Source: Natrinema longum
Lineage (GTDB): Archaea > Halobacteriota > Halobacteria > Halobacteriales > Natrialbaceae
DNA: 64,000 nucleotides
Direction: 5' to 3'
Assembly: GCF_017352095.1 (NCBI RefSeq)
Contig: NZ_CP071463.1
Location: forward strand, 2,914,001 to 2,978,000
Shown: positions 9,019 through 18,142 of the stretch, one piece after another
Numbering within the stretch: position 1 is the stretch's first letter
How the letters are laid out: every line of letters begins with the position of its first letter
Program-made: the position numbers and the translations under genes
The notes under the pieces: generated by a model
Seen by the model: the letters and a program-made list of their open reading frames with translations, nothing else
Told to the model about the DNA's origin: nothing
Database searches by the model: none

Positions 9019-9210
9019 GCCACCGCAGTCCGTCGCTGACCGGTAAATCCCGCCGATTTGCCTTTTCTCGCGCTCGACTCGACACGTATCGACCGATACG
9101 ACTCCGGCGAACGCCACGGACTCACGAGATAGCACCCACCCGTAGGGCGGTCGCTGCTACACGGTCGAATCCGGCGGAGAACATCGGCTCACCCGGAGAA
9201 CGTCGGGTCT

Positions 9211-9292
9211 ATCGGAGCCACCGAAAGTCGATGGACACCCGATCGCATGACGGTGTTGCGATCAATGTGTGAATCGGTTCAGTGGCTCCGAT
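9211..9292. repeat. Double-hairpin intergenic repeat, copy A
   Basis: Outer arms 9211-9225 and 9278-9292 pair over 15 positions, with one mismatch that becomes a G-U pair in minus-strand RNA. Inner arms GATCGCA (9241-9247) and TGCGATC (9257-9263) enclose a 9-base loop. The right arm covers the last codons and stop (9279-9281) of the regulator gene on the minus strand, so it lies at that gene's 3' end. Sequence and architecture match copies B (57756) and C (52590). Confidence 0.8.
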
Positions 9293-10082
9293 GGGTGAGC
9301 TTTGCGGCACAGAGTTCGCCGATCGCCCGTCGGAGCCGCTGGGAGACGGCCGACTTCGAGACGTCGAGTCGATCCGCGAGTTCGTCCTGCGAAATACCCC
9401 GCGGGACGTCGAAATACCCTTCCTCGTGGGCGACCGCGAGCAGCTCCTGTTGTTTGTCGGTGAGGGCGACGACGCCGTCGTCCTCCTCGTCGGAGACGCG
9501 AAGGTGGTCGACAGTGACTGAGATATCGATGTCCCGACAGTAGTCGTTGAACGCGACGAGACGGTCCCGGTCGGGGAACCGAAGCTGGACGAGCCAGCCG
9601 TCTCGAGTGCTCGAGTACTCGAGCACTCGGCCGCCGACCGCGGCGGTTTTGGCGGTAAACGGGAGCGCACGGTCGGTGCGCTCGACGCGGTAGACCCGTC
9701 TGTCCGGGTAGCGATCCACGAGAACCGGATCGGCGACGGTCGGGTCCGTCCCGAGAGCGGTTTCGAACGCCTCGAACGTGGTGCCATACACGGTGACGAA
9801 CACGAGCGTTCGGTCCGGTTCGACGGTCGTCCAGTAGTCGGGCTGGACGGTAACGGCCGGAGCGTTTCGGAGCGTCGGACCCAAGAACAGGTTCGGATGC
9901 TCGAGGCGAAGCTGGGCGACGATGCCGCCATCTGCCGTCGATGGGACTCCGGGCTGGTCGGTCTCGGCTGGCGCTGCAGCGTCGGTGGCGCTCTCGGCGG
10001 CCCCGGCGTCTTCGGTCACATCCCCGGTATCGGCGACGTCCTCGGTATCGGCGATATCGATACTCACGGGTCCATCCGCCAT
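9279..10082 (-). CDS. Bat-type HTH transcriptional regulator
   Basis: The 267-residue protein ends in an HTH_10 domain (about 205-262): ALTDKQQELLAVAHEEGYFDVPRG, then the recognition region DELADRLDVSKSAVSQRLRRA. This pattern is that of bacterio-opsin-activator-like regulators of haloarchaea. The middle (55-200) resembles the Bat-associated input domain. The first 50 residues are acidic low complexity. The gene probably acts as a single transcription unit, with an intergenic hairpin repeat at its 3' end. Target genes are unknown. Confidence 0.88.
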   Translation of the reverse strand: MADGPVSIDIADTEDVADTGDVTEDAGAAESATDAAAPAETDQPGVPSTADGGIVAQLRLEHPNLFLGPTLRNAPAVTVQPDYWTTVEPDRTLVFVTVYGTTFEAFETALGTDPTVADPVLVDRYPDRRVYRVERTDRALPFTAKTAAVGGRVLEYSSTRDGWLVQLRFPDRDRLVAFNDYCRDIDISVTVDHLRVSDEEDDGVVALTDKQQELLAVAHEEGYFDVPRGISQDELADRLDVSKSAVSQRLRRAIGELCAAKLTHRSH

Positions 10083-10325
10083 CCGGGGAGATGACCGCCG
10101 TAATCGTCACTTACCTCGAACGCACTCATTGAATGCCATATTAGGAGCCGAGGTTATGATTGTAGACGCTATACACCCAACCCGAGCCGGGATCGCCGTC
10201 AATACATATTCATCCGGCCGTTCGGCGTCGCCGGTCGCCGGCGCGGAAAGGCATTATTTCCTCCGGACGAGTCGAGGTAAATCCGTGCTACTGGCCGGTG
10301 CTAGCTGGTCGGATAGCCGATCGCC

Positions 10326-13300
10326 TCACTCCGCGAGTCGGTCGTCGAACAACGACTCGAATAGCTTTCGCTGGGCGACTCGGAGATGGCGGCTGAACGT
10401 CGGCTGTGAGATCCCGAGGGAGTCGGCGACCTCCTCGCCGGTGTGCTCGCGGGGCCACTCGAAGAAGCCGCTATAGTAGGCCGCCTCGAGCGTCCGCCGC
10501 TGTCGCTCCGACAGCGCCGCGATCGGGTCGGCGAACGAGCGCGCCGTTCGCGGCGGCCGGTCCCGGTCTCGTCGGGCGACCAGCTCGGTTTTCGAATGGA
10601 CGGTCTCGAGTGTCCGGAGGAACGACCGGACGTCGATCGGATTCCCGAGGTCGATCTCGAGCCTGCTCCGATCGTCGACGGGGGTCAGCGATCGGAGGAC
10701 GCCACCGTTGTCCGCGATCGTCCGCGCGATGGGCGGGTCGTCGGACTCGCGGAGCCCGATCTCGAGGACGGTTTCGCCGTTCCCGTGGCCGACGACCGAG
10801 ACCGAATCGACTGCAGCCACCGACTCGATCGTCACCCGAACCGCGTCCGCATCGTCCGGAACCGAGCAAAACACCGTCGACCCACCGGACGAACGGGGGA
10901 TCACGGCGCGAAACTCGATGGGATGACCGAGCCGATGGGCGATCGACGAAAGCGGCTCCGAGGCATCGCCCCGAACGACGACCTCGAGTTCCGTGACCCG
11001 ATCGGCGAGGAGCGCGTCTCGCCGCTCGATCGCGCCGATCGACTCGCCGGCGATCGACGCGAGGCGTTCGCAGGCTCGTCGGGTCGTGTCGTCGAACGCG
11101 GCCGGCTCCTCCGCGTACGCAGTGAGCGTGCCGTAGCGGAACTCGCCCGCCTCGAGCGGGACGCTCAGTGCGGACCGAAATCCTCGATCCAGGAGGCGCT
11201 CCCGCCACGCATGCGCCTCGTCCGTGCCGTCGTTGCCGATGGCACCGTCCGTATCGAGACGGTCGAGAACGACCGACTCGCCGGTCGCAGCCGCGTTTCC
11301 GGCCGGGAAGTCGCTCCGCTCCAGCGACAGTGACACCGACTCGAGGACGTCCCCGTTACGGCCGGCCCACGTCTGGGGACGGATCCGCTCGCGCCCGTCT
11401 TCTACCCGACCGACCCAGGCGAGGTCGATTCCGGCGGCCGATTCTGACGGGGTCAACGAGACGATCCCCTCGCAAAGCCGTCTTTCGACCGCGTCACGCG
11501 TGGGCGCGTTCAGCAGCGATCGCGTCGTCTCCCAGGCTCGCTGGGTCCGCGCGACGGTCGTCCGAAGTCGATCGGCCTCCTGTCGACACGTTCTGCGAGC
11601 CACGGCGTGTTCGAGACTCTCGAGGGCCATCGCCGCCGCGTCCGACAGCGTCTCGACTGGCCCCAGATCGATCCCGTCGAACGCCATCGGGTCCCCGCTG
11701 GTCGCGAGGACGATGCCTCGGTCTGCGATCGGGACGGCCAGGACCCGTTCGGCACGGAGCCCCATCCGAGCGAGCACGTCCTCGAGGCTCGTCCACTCGT
11801 AAACGGTCGGCTCCTCGCTCTCGAGGGTGGTCGCCAGTGGGGTGTCGTCGATATCGATCGGGGGCGGATCGAACGATGTCCGGTCGCTGGCCGACCGTCC
11901 GTCCGTCGCCGCCGTCACTGTCGCGGGGCGAAGGCGGCCGTCGTCGACGAGAAACCAGATGGCGGCATCGGCATCGACACACTCGCGGATGGCGCTGGCG
12001 ACGGTCTCCCGGACGGGGGTCGGCGTGTCCACACGGCGAAGCATCGCGACCGTTTCCTGCAGCGTCGACAGCGCGGCACCACGGGAGCCACGTCTGTCGC
12101 GGACGAGACAGAGCGTTCGATCGGGAGCCGACAACGGTGCGACGAACACGTCGACCGGTCGGCTCGCGTCGGTCGCGAGTTCGCCCGTCGCGGGTTCGAC
12201 CCACCTGACGACCGGCGACCGTGCCCGTTCGCGAACCGCCGCCGCGAGATCCTCGTCGAACACCGACTCGAGGTCCCGACCGGCGAGTGCGTCCGTCTCG
12301 GTGAGTGCCAGCAAAGCGGGGTTCGCCAGTCGGATCGTCTCCCCCTCGAGGACGGCGATACCGTCGTCCAACGCGTCGACGATGGACCGGTAGAGCTCGA
12401 GGCGATCCCGGTCCGTCGAGCGATCGGTAGCCGTCGCATCGGTCGGTCGCTGTCTCGCAGTGAGGGTGACGCCGTCGTCGCCAGGATGGACGGAGACGGA
12501 GAGCGCTCCCTCGAGTGCGGGAACGGTCGTCTCGAACTCGACGACGGAGTCCGTCGCCCGCGCCTCGTGAATCCGGTCGGCGACCGTTTCGCCGAACTCC
12601 GCCGGGAAGCGATCCCAGACGATCGTCCCGCTCGAGCGGTCGCCATTCCCTCGGTCGTCGGAAAACAACCCTTCTGCCGCCTCGTTTGCGTACTGAACTT
12701 CCCCCCGCGGGCCGACCGCGATGAAGGCGTCTGCGAGCCGGTCGACCCCCGCTCGAGCGGGAGTATCCGACTCGGACCCTGAGACGCCGGTCCGGGTGAC
12801 GACGATGCCCTCGACTGACGGGTCCGCGAGTCGATTGGTGTAGGTAAGCTCCGAGACGTGCCAGCTCCCGTCGCCGTGGCCCAGTCGGACGGTCACGCGC
12901 TCGGTCGTCCCGAGCGGGGCGGCGGCGACGGACGAACGCGTCTCGCGGGCCGTCTCGCGGTCGTCCGGGTGGACGAGACGGCTCATCGCCGTCCGCTCGA
13001 GTTCCGTCGGGGTATACCCCATCCGCGACTCGACCGCCGGGCTCGCGTACTCGATGTCGCCGTCGGTATCGAGGACCCAGACCACCGCCGTGGCGTGCTC
13101 GAGGATCGACCCGGGCTGTCGGTCCGCGTTCGCCGCGGCCAGCCGGTACCGTTCCCGCTGGGCGGCGTTTCTGACGCGGGCGGTCAGTACCGCCGCCGAT
13201 GCGTCCCGATCGACGACGTCGGTCGCCCCGGCCTCGAGCGCTCGGTCGGCGTTCTCGTCGTCGACCACGGCGAGTATCGGCCGCTCATCGGTTCGGGCAG

Positions 13301-13544
13301 CGAGCGCCGCCAGTATCGAGTCGGGCGCTCCCGATCCGTCGGCGACTGGGAACGGACAGACGAGACAGTGAACCTCTCGGTCGTCGAGTCGCTCGAGCGC
13401 CCCCTCGAGCGTTCGCTCCCTGAGGAGCGAGACGCGGTCGAACCGTGTCGCGAGCGCCGCCATCGCGTCGTCGGCCGATTGGGAGTCGCCGACGACCAGC
13501 ACGCACGAGACGTCCCCGAGAACGGTTGCGGTGCCGTCGCTCAT
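10326..13544 (-). CDS. Multidomain PAS/GAF sensor regulator with Bat-type HTH
   Basis: The 1072-residue protein starts with a receiver-like domain (1-115; VLVVGDSQSADDAM, degenerate). PAS domains follow (about 145-250, 270-370 and 385-480; e.g. VWVLDTDGDIEYASPAVESRMGYTPTE), then two GAF-like regions (about 500-640 and 670-820), a Bat-associated domain (850-1000) and a C-terminal HTH_10 (1010-1065, EVADSLGISQPTFSRHLRVAQ). It has no kinase domain, so it likely senses redox, light or small molecules directly and acts as a transcription factor in the cytoplasm. It shares orientation with the smaller Bat-type gene downstream but is separated by 243 bases. Confidence 0.9.
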   Translation of the reverse strand: MSDGTATVLGDVSCVLVVGDSQSADDAMAALATRFDRVSLLRERTLEGALERLDDREVHCLVCPFPVADGSGAPDSILAALAARTDERPILAVVDDENADRALEAGATDVVDRDASAAVLTARVRNAAQRERYRLAAANADRQPGSILEHATAVVWVLDTDGDIEYASPAVESRMGYTPTELERTAMSRLVHPDDRETARETRSSVAAAPLGTTERVTVRLGHGDGSWHVSELTYTNRLADPSVEGIVVTRTGVSGSESDTPARAGVDRLADAFIAVGPRGEVQYANEAAEGLFSDDRGNGDRSSGTIVWDRFPAEFGETVADRIHEARATDSVVEFETTVPALEGALSVSVHPGDDGVTLTARQRPTDATATDRSTDRDRLELYRSIVDALDDGIAVLEGETIRLANPALLALTETDALAGRDLESVFDEDLAAAVRERARSPVVRWVEPATGELATDASRPVDVFVAPLSAPDRTLCLVRDRRGSRGAALSTLQETVAMLRRVDTPTPVRETVASAIRECVDADAAIWFLVDDGRLRPATVTAATDGRSASDRTSFDPPPIDIDDTPLATTLESEEPTVYEWTSLEDVLARMGLRAERVLAVPIADRGIVLATSGDPMAFDGIDLGPVETLSDAAAMALESLEHAVARRTCRQEADRLRTTVARTQRAWETTRSLLNAPTRDAVERRLCEGIVSLTPSESAAGIDLAWVGRVEDGRERIRPQTWAGRNGDVLESVSLSLERSDFPAGNAAATGESVVLDRLDTDGAIGNDGTDEAHAWRERLLDRGFRSALSVPLEAGEFRYGTLTAYAEEPAAFDDTTRRACERLASIAGESIGAIERRDALLADRVTELEVVVRGDASEPLSSIAHRLGHPIEFRAVIPRSSGGSTVFCSVPDDADAVRVTIESVAAVDSVSVVGHGNGETVLEIGLRESDDPPIARTIADNGGVLRSLTPVDDRSRLEIDLGNPIDVRSFLRTLETVHSKTELVARRDRDRPPRTARSFADPIAALSERQRRTLEAAYYSGFFEWPREHTGEEVADSLGISQPTFSRHLRVAQRKLFESLFDDRLAE

Positions 13545-13647
13545 CGGATCGGGACGCTAGGTATCGGTCTCGCCTTCGCGCCGACCGCAGGATTCGGCAC
13601 TCGAGCCACCGATGTGGCGTCCTGGCGTGGACGAGCGCTCTGGCCCA

Positions 13648-14070
13648 TCAGGTCCGTTCGCGAACGGTGAGGACGGGGACCGGCGCGTTCCGGACGATCT
13701 CCTCGGCGACGCTGCCCGAGATCAGATGGTCGAGGCCGGATCGGCCGGCCGTTCCGACGATGACCATGTCGATCGGGTTCGTCTCCGCGTAGTCGACGAT
13801 CTGCTCCTGGGGGACGCCCTGACGGATATCCGTCGTCACGTCGACGCCTTCCTGATCCGCCGCCTCCCTGGCGCGTTCGGCTGCCGAGACGGCTTCGTCT
13901 TCGGGATCCGACCGGAGTCGGTCCTGTTTCTCGGTCGCCTGGGGGCCCGCTTCGGACACCGATAGCACGTGCAGAGTCGCCTCGAGTTTACTCGCGAGTT
14001 CGATGCCGTGATCGGTCGCTCGACGGGCGGCGTCGCTCCCGTCAGTCGCGAGCAGCAAATCCTGATACAT
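13648..14070 (-). CDS. Universal stress protein, UspA family
   Basis: The 140-residue protein begins MYQDLLLATDGSDAARRATDHGIELA, the UspA N-terminus. It contains the ATP-binding pattern IVGTAGRSGLDHLISGSVAEEIVRNAPVPVLTVR at 105-138 (G-2x-G-9x-G-S/T type). It belongs to the nucleotide-binding stress protein class. The ATG at 14070 fits the family start; the upstream extension does not. It lies 78 bases after the ccdA-like gene in the same orientation and may be cotranscribed. Confidence 0.93.
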   Translation of the reverse strand: MYQDLLLATDGSDAARRATDHGIELASKLEATLHVLSVSEAGPQATEKQDRLRSDPEDEAVSAAERAREAADQEGVDVTTDIRQGVPQEQIVDYAETNPIDMVIVGTAGRSGLDHLISGSVAEEIVRNAPVPVLTVRERT

Positions 14071-14148
14071 CGTTTGCACGCCCGTTCGGGAGACGGCGGG
14101 ATAGCTCCCGGACCTGCCGTTGCCTGCCGGGTGGCCCGGCCGACCCAA

Positions 14149-14823
14149 TCAGAGGACCTCGAGAACGACGATCGCGAGATAGAGCTGTCCGATCCCCGCG
14201 AGTATCATGACTGCGCCCGCGAGGCGCTTGAGCTGTCCCGTGTAGGCCGAAAGCCGGCTGGCACCGGCGCTCAGTCCCATCCCCGTTGCGACGGTCAACG
14301 AGACCATGAGCACGACGAAGCTCCCGACGTACGTCGCGAGGAGGATCGCCGCCGCGGTCGTCGGCAAGGAGAGCGCGCGGGTGACGACGCCGAAGAAGAC
14401 CGGTGCGACACAGCCCGCCGCTGCCAGGGCGTAGCCGACGCCGAACACGCCAAAGCCGAGCACGCTCGAACGGCGTTTGGGGAGCGCGATCGACGGCGAC
14501 GGAGCCCGATCGAAGACGAGTAGCAGGCCGAAGGCGATCAGGACGAGCCCGGCGACCACCTCGAACCACGTGATGTTCGATAGCGTCGAGTAGCCGACCC
14601 AGAACGTCGCTCCGAGCAACACGGCGAGCGTGACGAGGCCGCCGATACCGGCGACGAGCCCCCGACTCAATGCTCCGCCGAGTGACGCCTGCTCGCCGTC
14701 GGTTTGACTGACGTAAAAGCCGACGTACCCCGGCAGGAGGGGATACGAACACGGGGAGAAAAACGTCCCAACCCCGGATATCAGTCCGAACGTGATCGTC
14801 GCCACGAGCGGAGCGTCGACCAT
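14149..14823 (-). CDS. ccdA: CcdA-type transmembrane thiol-disulfide electron carrier
   Basis: The 224-residue protein has six predicted membrane helices and the two conserved redox cysteines of the family: Cys25 in FFSPCSYPLLPGY and Cys138 in AAAGCVAPVFFG. CcdA passes electrons from cytoplasmic thioredoxin to exported thiol proteins. It starts two bases after the stop of the TlpA-like gene and follows sco1, so the three form one minus-strand operon. It presumably keeps those two partners reduced outside the membrane. Confidence 0.93.
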   Translation of the reverse strand: MVDAPLVATITFGLISGVGTFFSPCSYPLLPGYVGFYVSQTDGEQASLGGALSRGLVAGIGGLVTLAVLLGATFWVGYSTLSNITWFEVVAGLVLIAFGLLLVFDRAPSPSIALPKRRSSVLGFGVFGVGYALAAAGCVAPVFFGVVTRALSLPTTAAAILLATYVGSFVVLMVSLTVATGMGLSAGASRLSAYTGQLKRLAGAVMILAGIGQLYLAIVVLEVL

Positions 14824-14825
14824 TT

Positions 14826-15401
14826 TTACTCCGCCTCGGCCTGGCTCCCGATTCCGTCGGCCTCGAGGGCCCGTTCGATGCCGTCGACGAGTTCGTCGGC
14901 GGACTTCCGACCGCCTTCCGACCACTGGATGCGTCCGTCGGCGTCGATCGCGACCGCGTAGGGGACCCCGCCGATGGAGTACTCGGCGCTCAGTTCGGCG
15001 GTCGGATCGATGCCGACTGTCCAGTTCCCGTCGTGGTCGGCCCACCAGTCGGCGACCTCGGCTTCCGTCACCGATCCCCCGACGTTCTCGTTCGTGACCG
15101 ACATGAACAACACGTCGTCGCCGAGACGGTCGTGGGCCTCGACGAGGGCGGGCATCTGCTTGGCACAGGGTGCACACCACGTCCCGAAGAAATCGACGAA
15201 CGTCGGGCGGTCGGTCGCCGGGACGCGTACCTCGCCGGCCTCGCTGCCCCGTGCGTTGATCGTCTCGATGGTGTAGGGATCGGCAATTGGCTTCCCGTTG
15301 TCTCCCTCGAGAAACGACGGCATCCCCTGTATCGCCACCGCGCCTGCGCTCCCGATCACGGCCAGGCTGCCGACGCCAGCGAGGAGATCCCGCCTGCGCA
15401 T
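14826..15401 (-). CDS. TlpA/ResA-like exported thioredoxin
   Basis: The 191-residue protein has a twin-arginine start (MRRRDLLAGVGSLAVIG) and a hydrophobic anchor. The thioredoxin-fold domain carries the WCAPC active site (Cys76, Cys79) and a cis-Pro region (GGVPYAVAID, about 147-156). It is likely a membrane-anchored reductase outside the cell, reduced by CcdA and acting on cytochrome or copper-site cysteines. It starts directly after the Sco stop and ends two bases before ccdA, so it is part of a tight operon. Confidence 0.92.
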   Translation of the reverse strand: MRRRDLLAGVGSLAVIGSAGAVAIQGMPSFLEGDNGKPIADPYTIETINARGSEAGEVRVPATDRPTFVDFFGTWCAPCAKQMPALVEAHDRLGDDVLFMSVTNENVGGSVTEAEVADWWADHDGNWTVGIDPTAELSAEYSIGGVPYAVAIDADGRIQWSEGGRKSADELVDGIERALEADGIGSQAEAE

Positions 15402-16097
15402 CTACCCCGTCACCACCGTTTCGAAGTCGTCGACGAGCCGTGAGACGTCCACGGTGTGTCCTCTGACGTAGACCCGTTCGACGATCCCCTTTTCGTTCAC
15501 GAGGAAAATGTAGGGGAGATGCGGGAACGTGTACTCGAGTTCGTATTCGTTGTCGTACTGCTTCTCGAGGCTCCCCTCCGGCAGTCCGTACGTGTCACTG
15601 ATGATCGACTGTGCGTCCTCGTACCGTTCGGGCCGCAGGAAGTGCCAGTTCCCGGCGTCGAGATCGACGCCGCGTTCTTCGCCGAAGGTGCGCAGCGTCT
15701 CAGCGGTATCGCGCTCGGGATCGAACGTCATCGCGAGGAACGCGGCCTCGTCACCGTACCCGTTCTCGGCGGCGACCTCCTGTGCGCGTCGCAACCGGAG
15801 GGTCAGTGCGGGACACATTCCGTCGGGACAGTTGGTATAGAGAAAGGTCATCAACACCGTGCGGTCTCCCTCGAACTGATCGGTCGAGATCGTCTCACCC
15901 GACAGGGGATCCGGCACGCTGACTGCCGGGTATTCGTCACCGTAGCTCGGATGCGTCGCTTCGCTTAGGTCCGTCTCTGGCGGTCCGAGCACGGTGTCGT
16001 CGTCACCCCTGATGCTCTTGAGCGCTCCGCCGAGACAGCCGGCGACGCTTGTGAGTCCTGCAACACCAGCCGAGCCGAGGTATGTCCGCCGGTCCAT
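15402..16097 (-). CDS. SCO1/SenC-family copper chaperone, Tat lipoprotein
   Basis: The 231-residue protein opens with MDRRTYLGSAGVAGLTSVAGC, a Tat motif plus lipobox with Cys21 as probable lipid site. The Sco domain follows: TNCPDGMCP (Cys90, Cys95) and the conserved copper-ligand His193 in FPHLPYIFLVNEKG. Sco proteins deliver copper to the CuA site of terminal oxidases. The cysteines are spaced CX4C rather than the usual CX3C. It is the first gene of the sco-tlpA-ccdA operon, divergent from the P19-like lipoprotein gene. The ATG at 16097 is chosen from the Tat signal. Confidence 0.9.
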   Translation of the reverse strand: MDRRTYLGSAGVAGLTSVAGCLGGALKSIRGDDDTVLGPPETDLSEATHPSYGDEYPAVSVPDPLSGETISTDQFEGDRTVLMTFLYTNCPDGMCPALTLRLRRAQEVAAENGYGDEAAFLAMTFDPERDTAETLRTFGEERGVDLDAGNWHFLRPERYEDAQSIISDTYGLPEGSLEKQYDNEYELEYTFPHLPYIFLVNEKGIVERVYVRGHTVDVSRLVDDFETVVTG

Positions 16098-16346
16098 GTA
16101 TAAATCGTAGGAACCACCGATCAAAGGTTCGTTGGTTCGGTTCACGAAGACGGACGGTATACCGAAACCAACGGACTGCTGGCGGGCTGACGCTAACGAC
16201 CGTCCGGATGGAGTCGACGACCGCTGGTCGAGCGGATCCCGCTGACTGCTGGCCGGATGGACACGGTGGAGCACACCGTGGCTGCCTCGGCCCGTTCGAC
16301 CCGCGAACCAACAGGCGTTTCCTCGCTGCGTTCCAAGCGATGGCCA

Positions 16347-17468
16347 ATGAATCGTCGGGGTTTCCTCCGTGGAACGACCGGGATCGGAACCGTCGGGATC
16401 GCCGGCATCGCCGGCTGTCTCGAGCAACTGGGGTTCGAGGAGGAGTCCGCCTGGGCGAATCCGCCGCTCGTCGAGAATCGGCCCGACGCCGTCTATCTCC
16501 CGTCCTCGAGAGAGGAGATGGCGATGTACGGCACGGCGACCGACGGCGACTACGCCGTGGCGCTCTCCTATACGTTTCCACACCGGTTCTGGATCGTCAG
16601 CGGCGGCAAGGAGCTAGTCGAAGTCAACACCGACGATAGCCTCCATCTCATGGTCACCCTCTGGGATCGCGAGACGCACACCGTCCTTCCGGTGGACATG
16701 CGCCTCGAGATCCGACAGGAGGGATCGCCGATCGACGACGGGGTCTTCTCGCCGTGGCCCATGATCTCCCAGCGGATGGGCTTTCACTACGGCGACAACG
16801 TCCGGCTCCCCGGCGAAGGCGAGTACACGGTCCGCGTTCGAGCAGACCCCCTCACGGGCACCGCTCGAACCGGCGCGTTCGAGGGGCGACTGGACGAACC
16901 GGCATCGCTCGAGGTCGACTTCGAGTACGCCCGATCCGACATCAACGGCCTCTCGTTCGAGACGATCGACGAGGATCGGTGGGGAAGCCGCGATGCGCTG
17001 TCACTGATGACTCACGGGGAGGAGGGGAGCGACGGTGAAGCAGGATCCGACGGTCAGGGCTCCGGTCCGCCGATGGGACAGGGGCCGTCGGTCGACGAAC
17101 TCCCCGGCGAGCTACTCGGGACCGAGCGCACCGGTGACGCGAGCTTCCCCGTAGTCGTGACCGATGCCGATCGGTTTACCGACGACGGAGCGTACCTGGC
17201 CGTCTCTCCCAGAACGCCGTACAACGACGTTATACTCCCGTTTACGTCCCTGTCGGCAGCCATCGACCGCGAGGGAGAGCGCCGCGACGACGGCTCACTC
17301 ACGGCGACGCTCGACGACGAGTTCGGGTATCACTACGGGCTCGCGGTCGACGACGTGCGCGAGGGGGATCGTGTGACGATCACCGTCGACTCTCCGCCAC
17401 AGGTATCCCGCCACGACGGCTACGAGACGGCGTTTTTCGAGTTCGAAGCCGTCACTTACACCGTCTAA
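16347..17468 (+). CDS. P19/Tp34-like metal-binding Tat lipoprotein
   Basis: The 373-residue protein begins MNRRGFLRGTTGIGTVGIAGIAGC (twin Arg and lipobox), which sets the start. Residues 45-200 carry a pattern like the P19 periplasmic iron/copper-binding protein, including MISQRMGFHYGDNVRLPGEGEYTVRV at 136-161, where His and Met could bind copper. A second beta-rich domain (about 250-373) follows an acidic/Gly linker. Haloarchaeal relatives are listed as DUF7350 proteins, as I recall. Its divergent position next to sco suggests a role in extracellular copper or iron handling. Function is inferred. Confidence 0.7.
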   Translation: MNRRGFLRGTTGIGTVGIAGIAGCLEQLGFEEESAWANPPLVENRPDAVYLPSSREEMAMYGTATDGDYAVALSYTFPHRFWIVSGGKELVEVNTDDSLHLMVTLWDRETHTVLPVDMRLEIRQEGSPIDDGVFSPWPMISQRMGFHYGDNVRLPGEGEYTVRVRADPLTGTARTGAFEGRLDEPASLEVDFEYARSDINGLSFETIDEDRWGSRDALSLMTHGEEGSDGEAGSDGQGSGPPMGQGPSVDELPGELLGTERTGDASFPVVVTDADRFTDDGAYLAVSPRTPYNDVILPFTSLSAAIDREGERRDDGSLTATLDDEFGYHYGLAVDDVREGDRVTITVDSPPQVSRHDGYETAFFEFEAVTYTV

Positions 17469-17664
17469 CCGATTCGAGAGCCGATTCGAGAAGCCGGCTC
17501 GGGAGTCGGTTCGGTAGGGGGAGAGGGGGATCGAGTCGCCGGCATTCGGGCCGGGCGTTTCGCGGGTAAATCGGACTCTATCCGAACTGAACGATCAGAT
17601 GGAACTGCCAGCGGTGCCGTATGGCTGGGATAACAATCACCGATCATCGAATACACATGGGTCC

Positions 17665-17841
17665 ATGTCTCGGACAGGAAACACGGATATGGATATCGGC
17701 TGTCCGGAGTGTGATGCCACCGTCAGTGCGTCCCTCCCGCCAGGCCCTGGGATCCATCCGGAGCGCGACTCGAACCAACTGCTAGGCAGTGAGACCCAGT
17801 GTCGGAACTGCGGCCACGAACTCGAACTCTACTATTATTGA
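17665..17841 (+). CDS. Small zinc-ribbon protein
   Basis: The 58-residue product contains CPEC and CRNC knuckles (residues 12-15 and 45-48), a simple zinc ribbon, and ends ELELYYY. An alternative ATG at 17689 would give a 50-residue protein. The gene borders the replication origin region. Function is unknown. Confidence 0.7.
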   Translation: MSRTGNTDMDIGCPECDATVSASLPPGPGIHPERDSNQLLGSETQCRNCGHELELYYY

Positions 17842-18040
17842 CCTTCTGTACTCGGCGTCCGACCGGTTTTACTCCCCTCACAATTCACAGGCGGTCTCAC
17901 GACGTCGAGCCGGCTTCCTGTCGGTCTAAACGCCGTCCGTGGTGAAGTTGGTAACGGACCGTCTCGAACCCTGCTGGACGCATCCAGGGACGGAAGCGAG
18001 TTGGACCCTCGAGACGAACGCGAGAGGCGAGTCCGGTTCC

Positions 18041-18060
18041 CACACCGGGTTTCCGGTGAA
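18041..18060 (+). repeat. Orc-box-like repeat 1
   Basis: CACACCGGGTTTCCGGTGAA, exact consensus, direct orientation. It is the outermost copy on the left of the origin. Confidence 0.85.
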
Positions 18061-18103
18061 ATCCGTCCGGCAGCATCCGGCTGGTGATCCGGTTTTCGTC
18101 GGA

Positions 18104-18123
18104 CACACCGGGTTTCCGGTGAA
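18104..18123 (+). repeat. Orc-box-like repeat 2
   Basis: Identical to repeat 1. Its last bases (GGTGAA) run directly into the 23-bp tandem array. Confidence 0.85.
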
Positions 18124-18142
18124 GCGGCGTCGCCTTGCCGGC

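Noticed and set aside
10406-13670. Long plus-strand frames opposite the 1072-residue regulator
   Set aside because: They are antisense shadows of a GC-rich gene, with Arg/Pro/Gly-rich composition and no domain signal.
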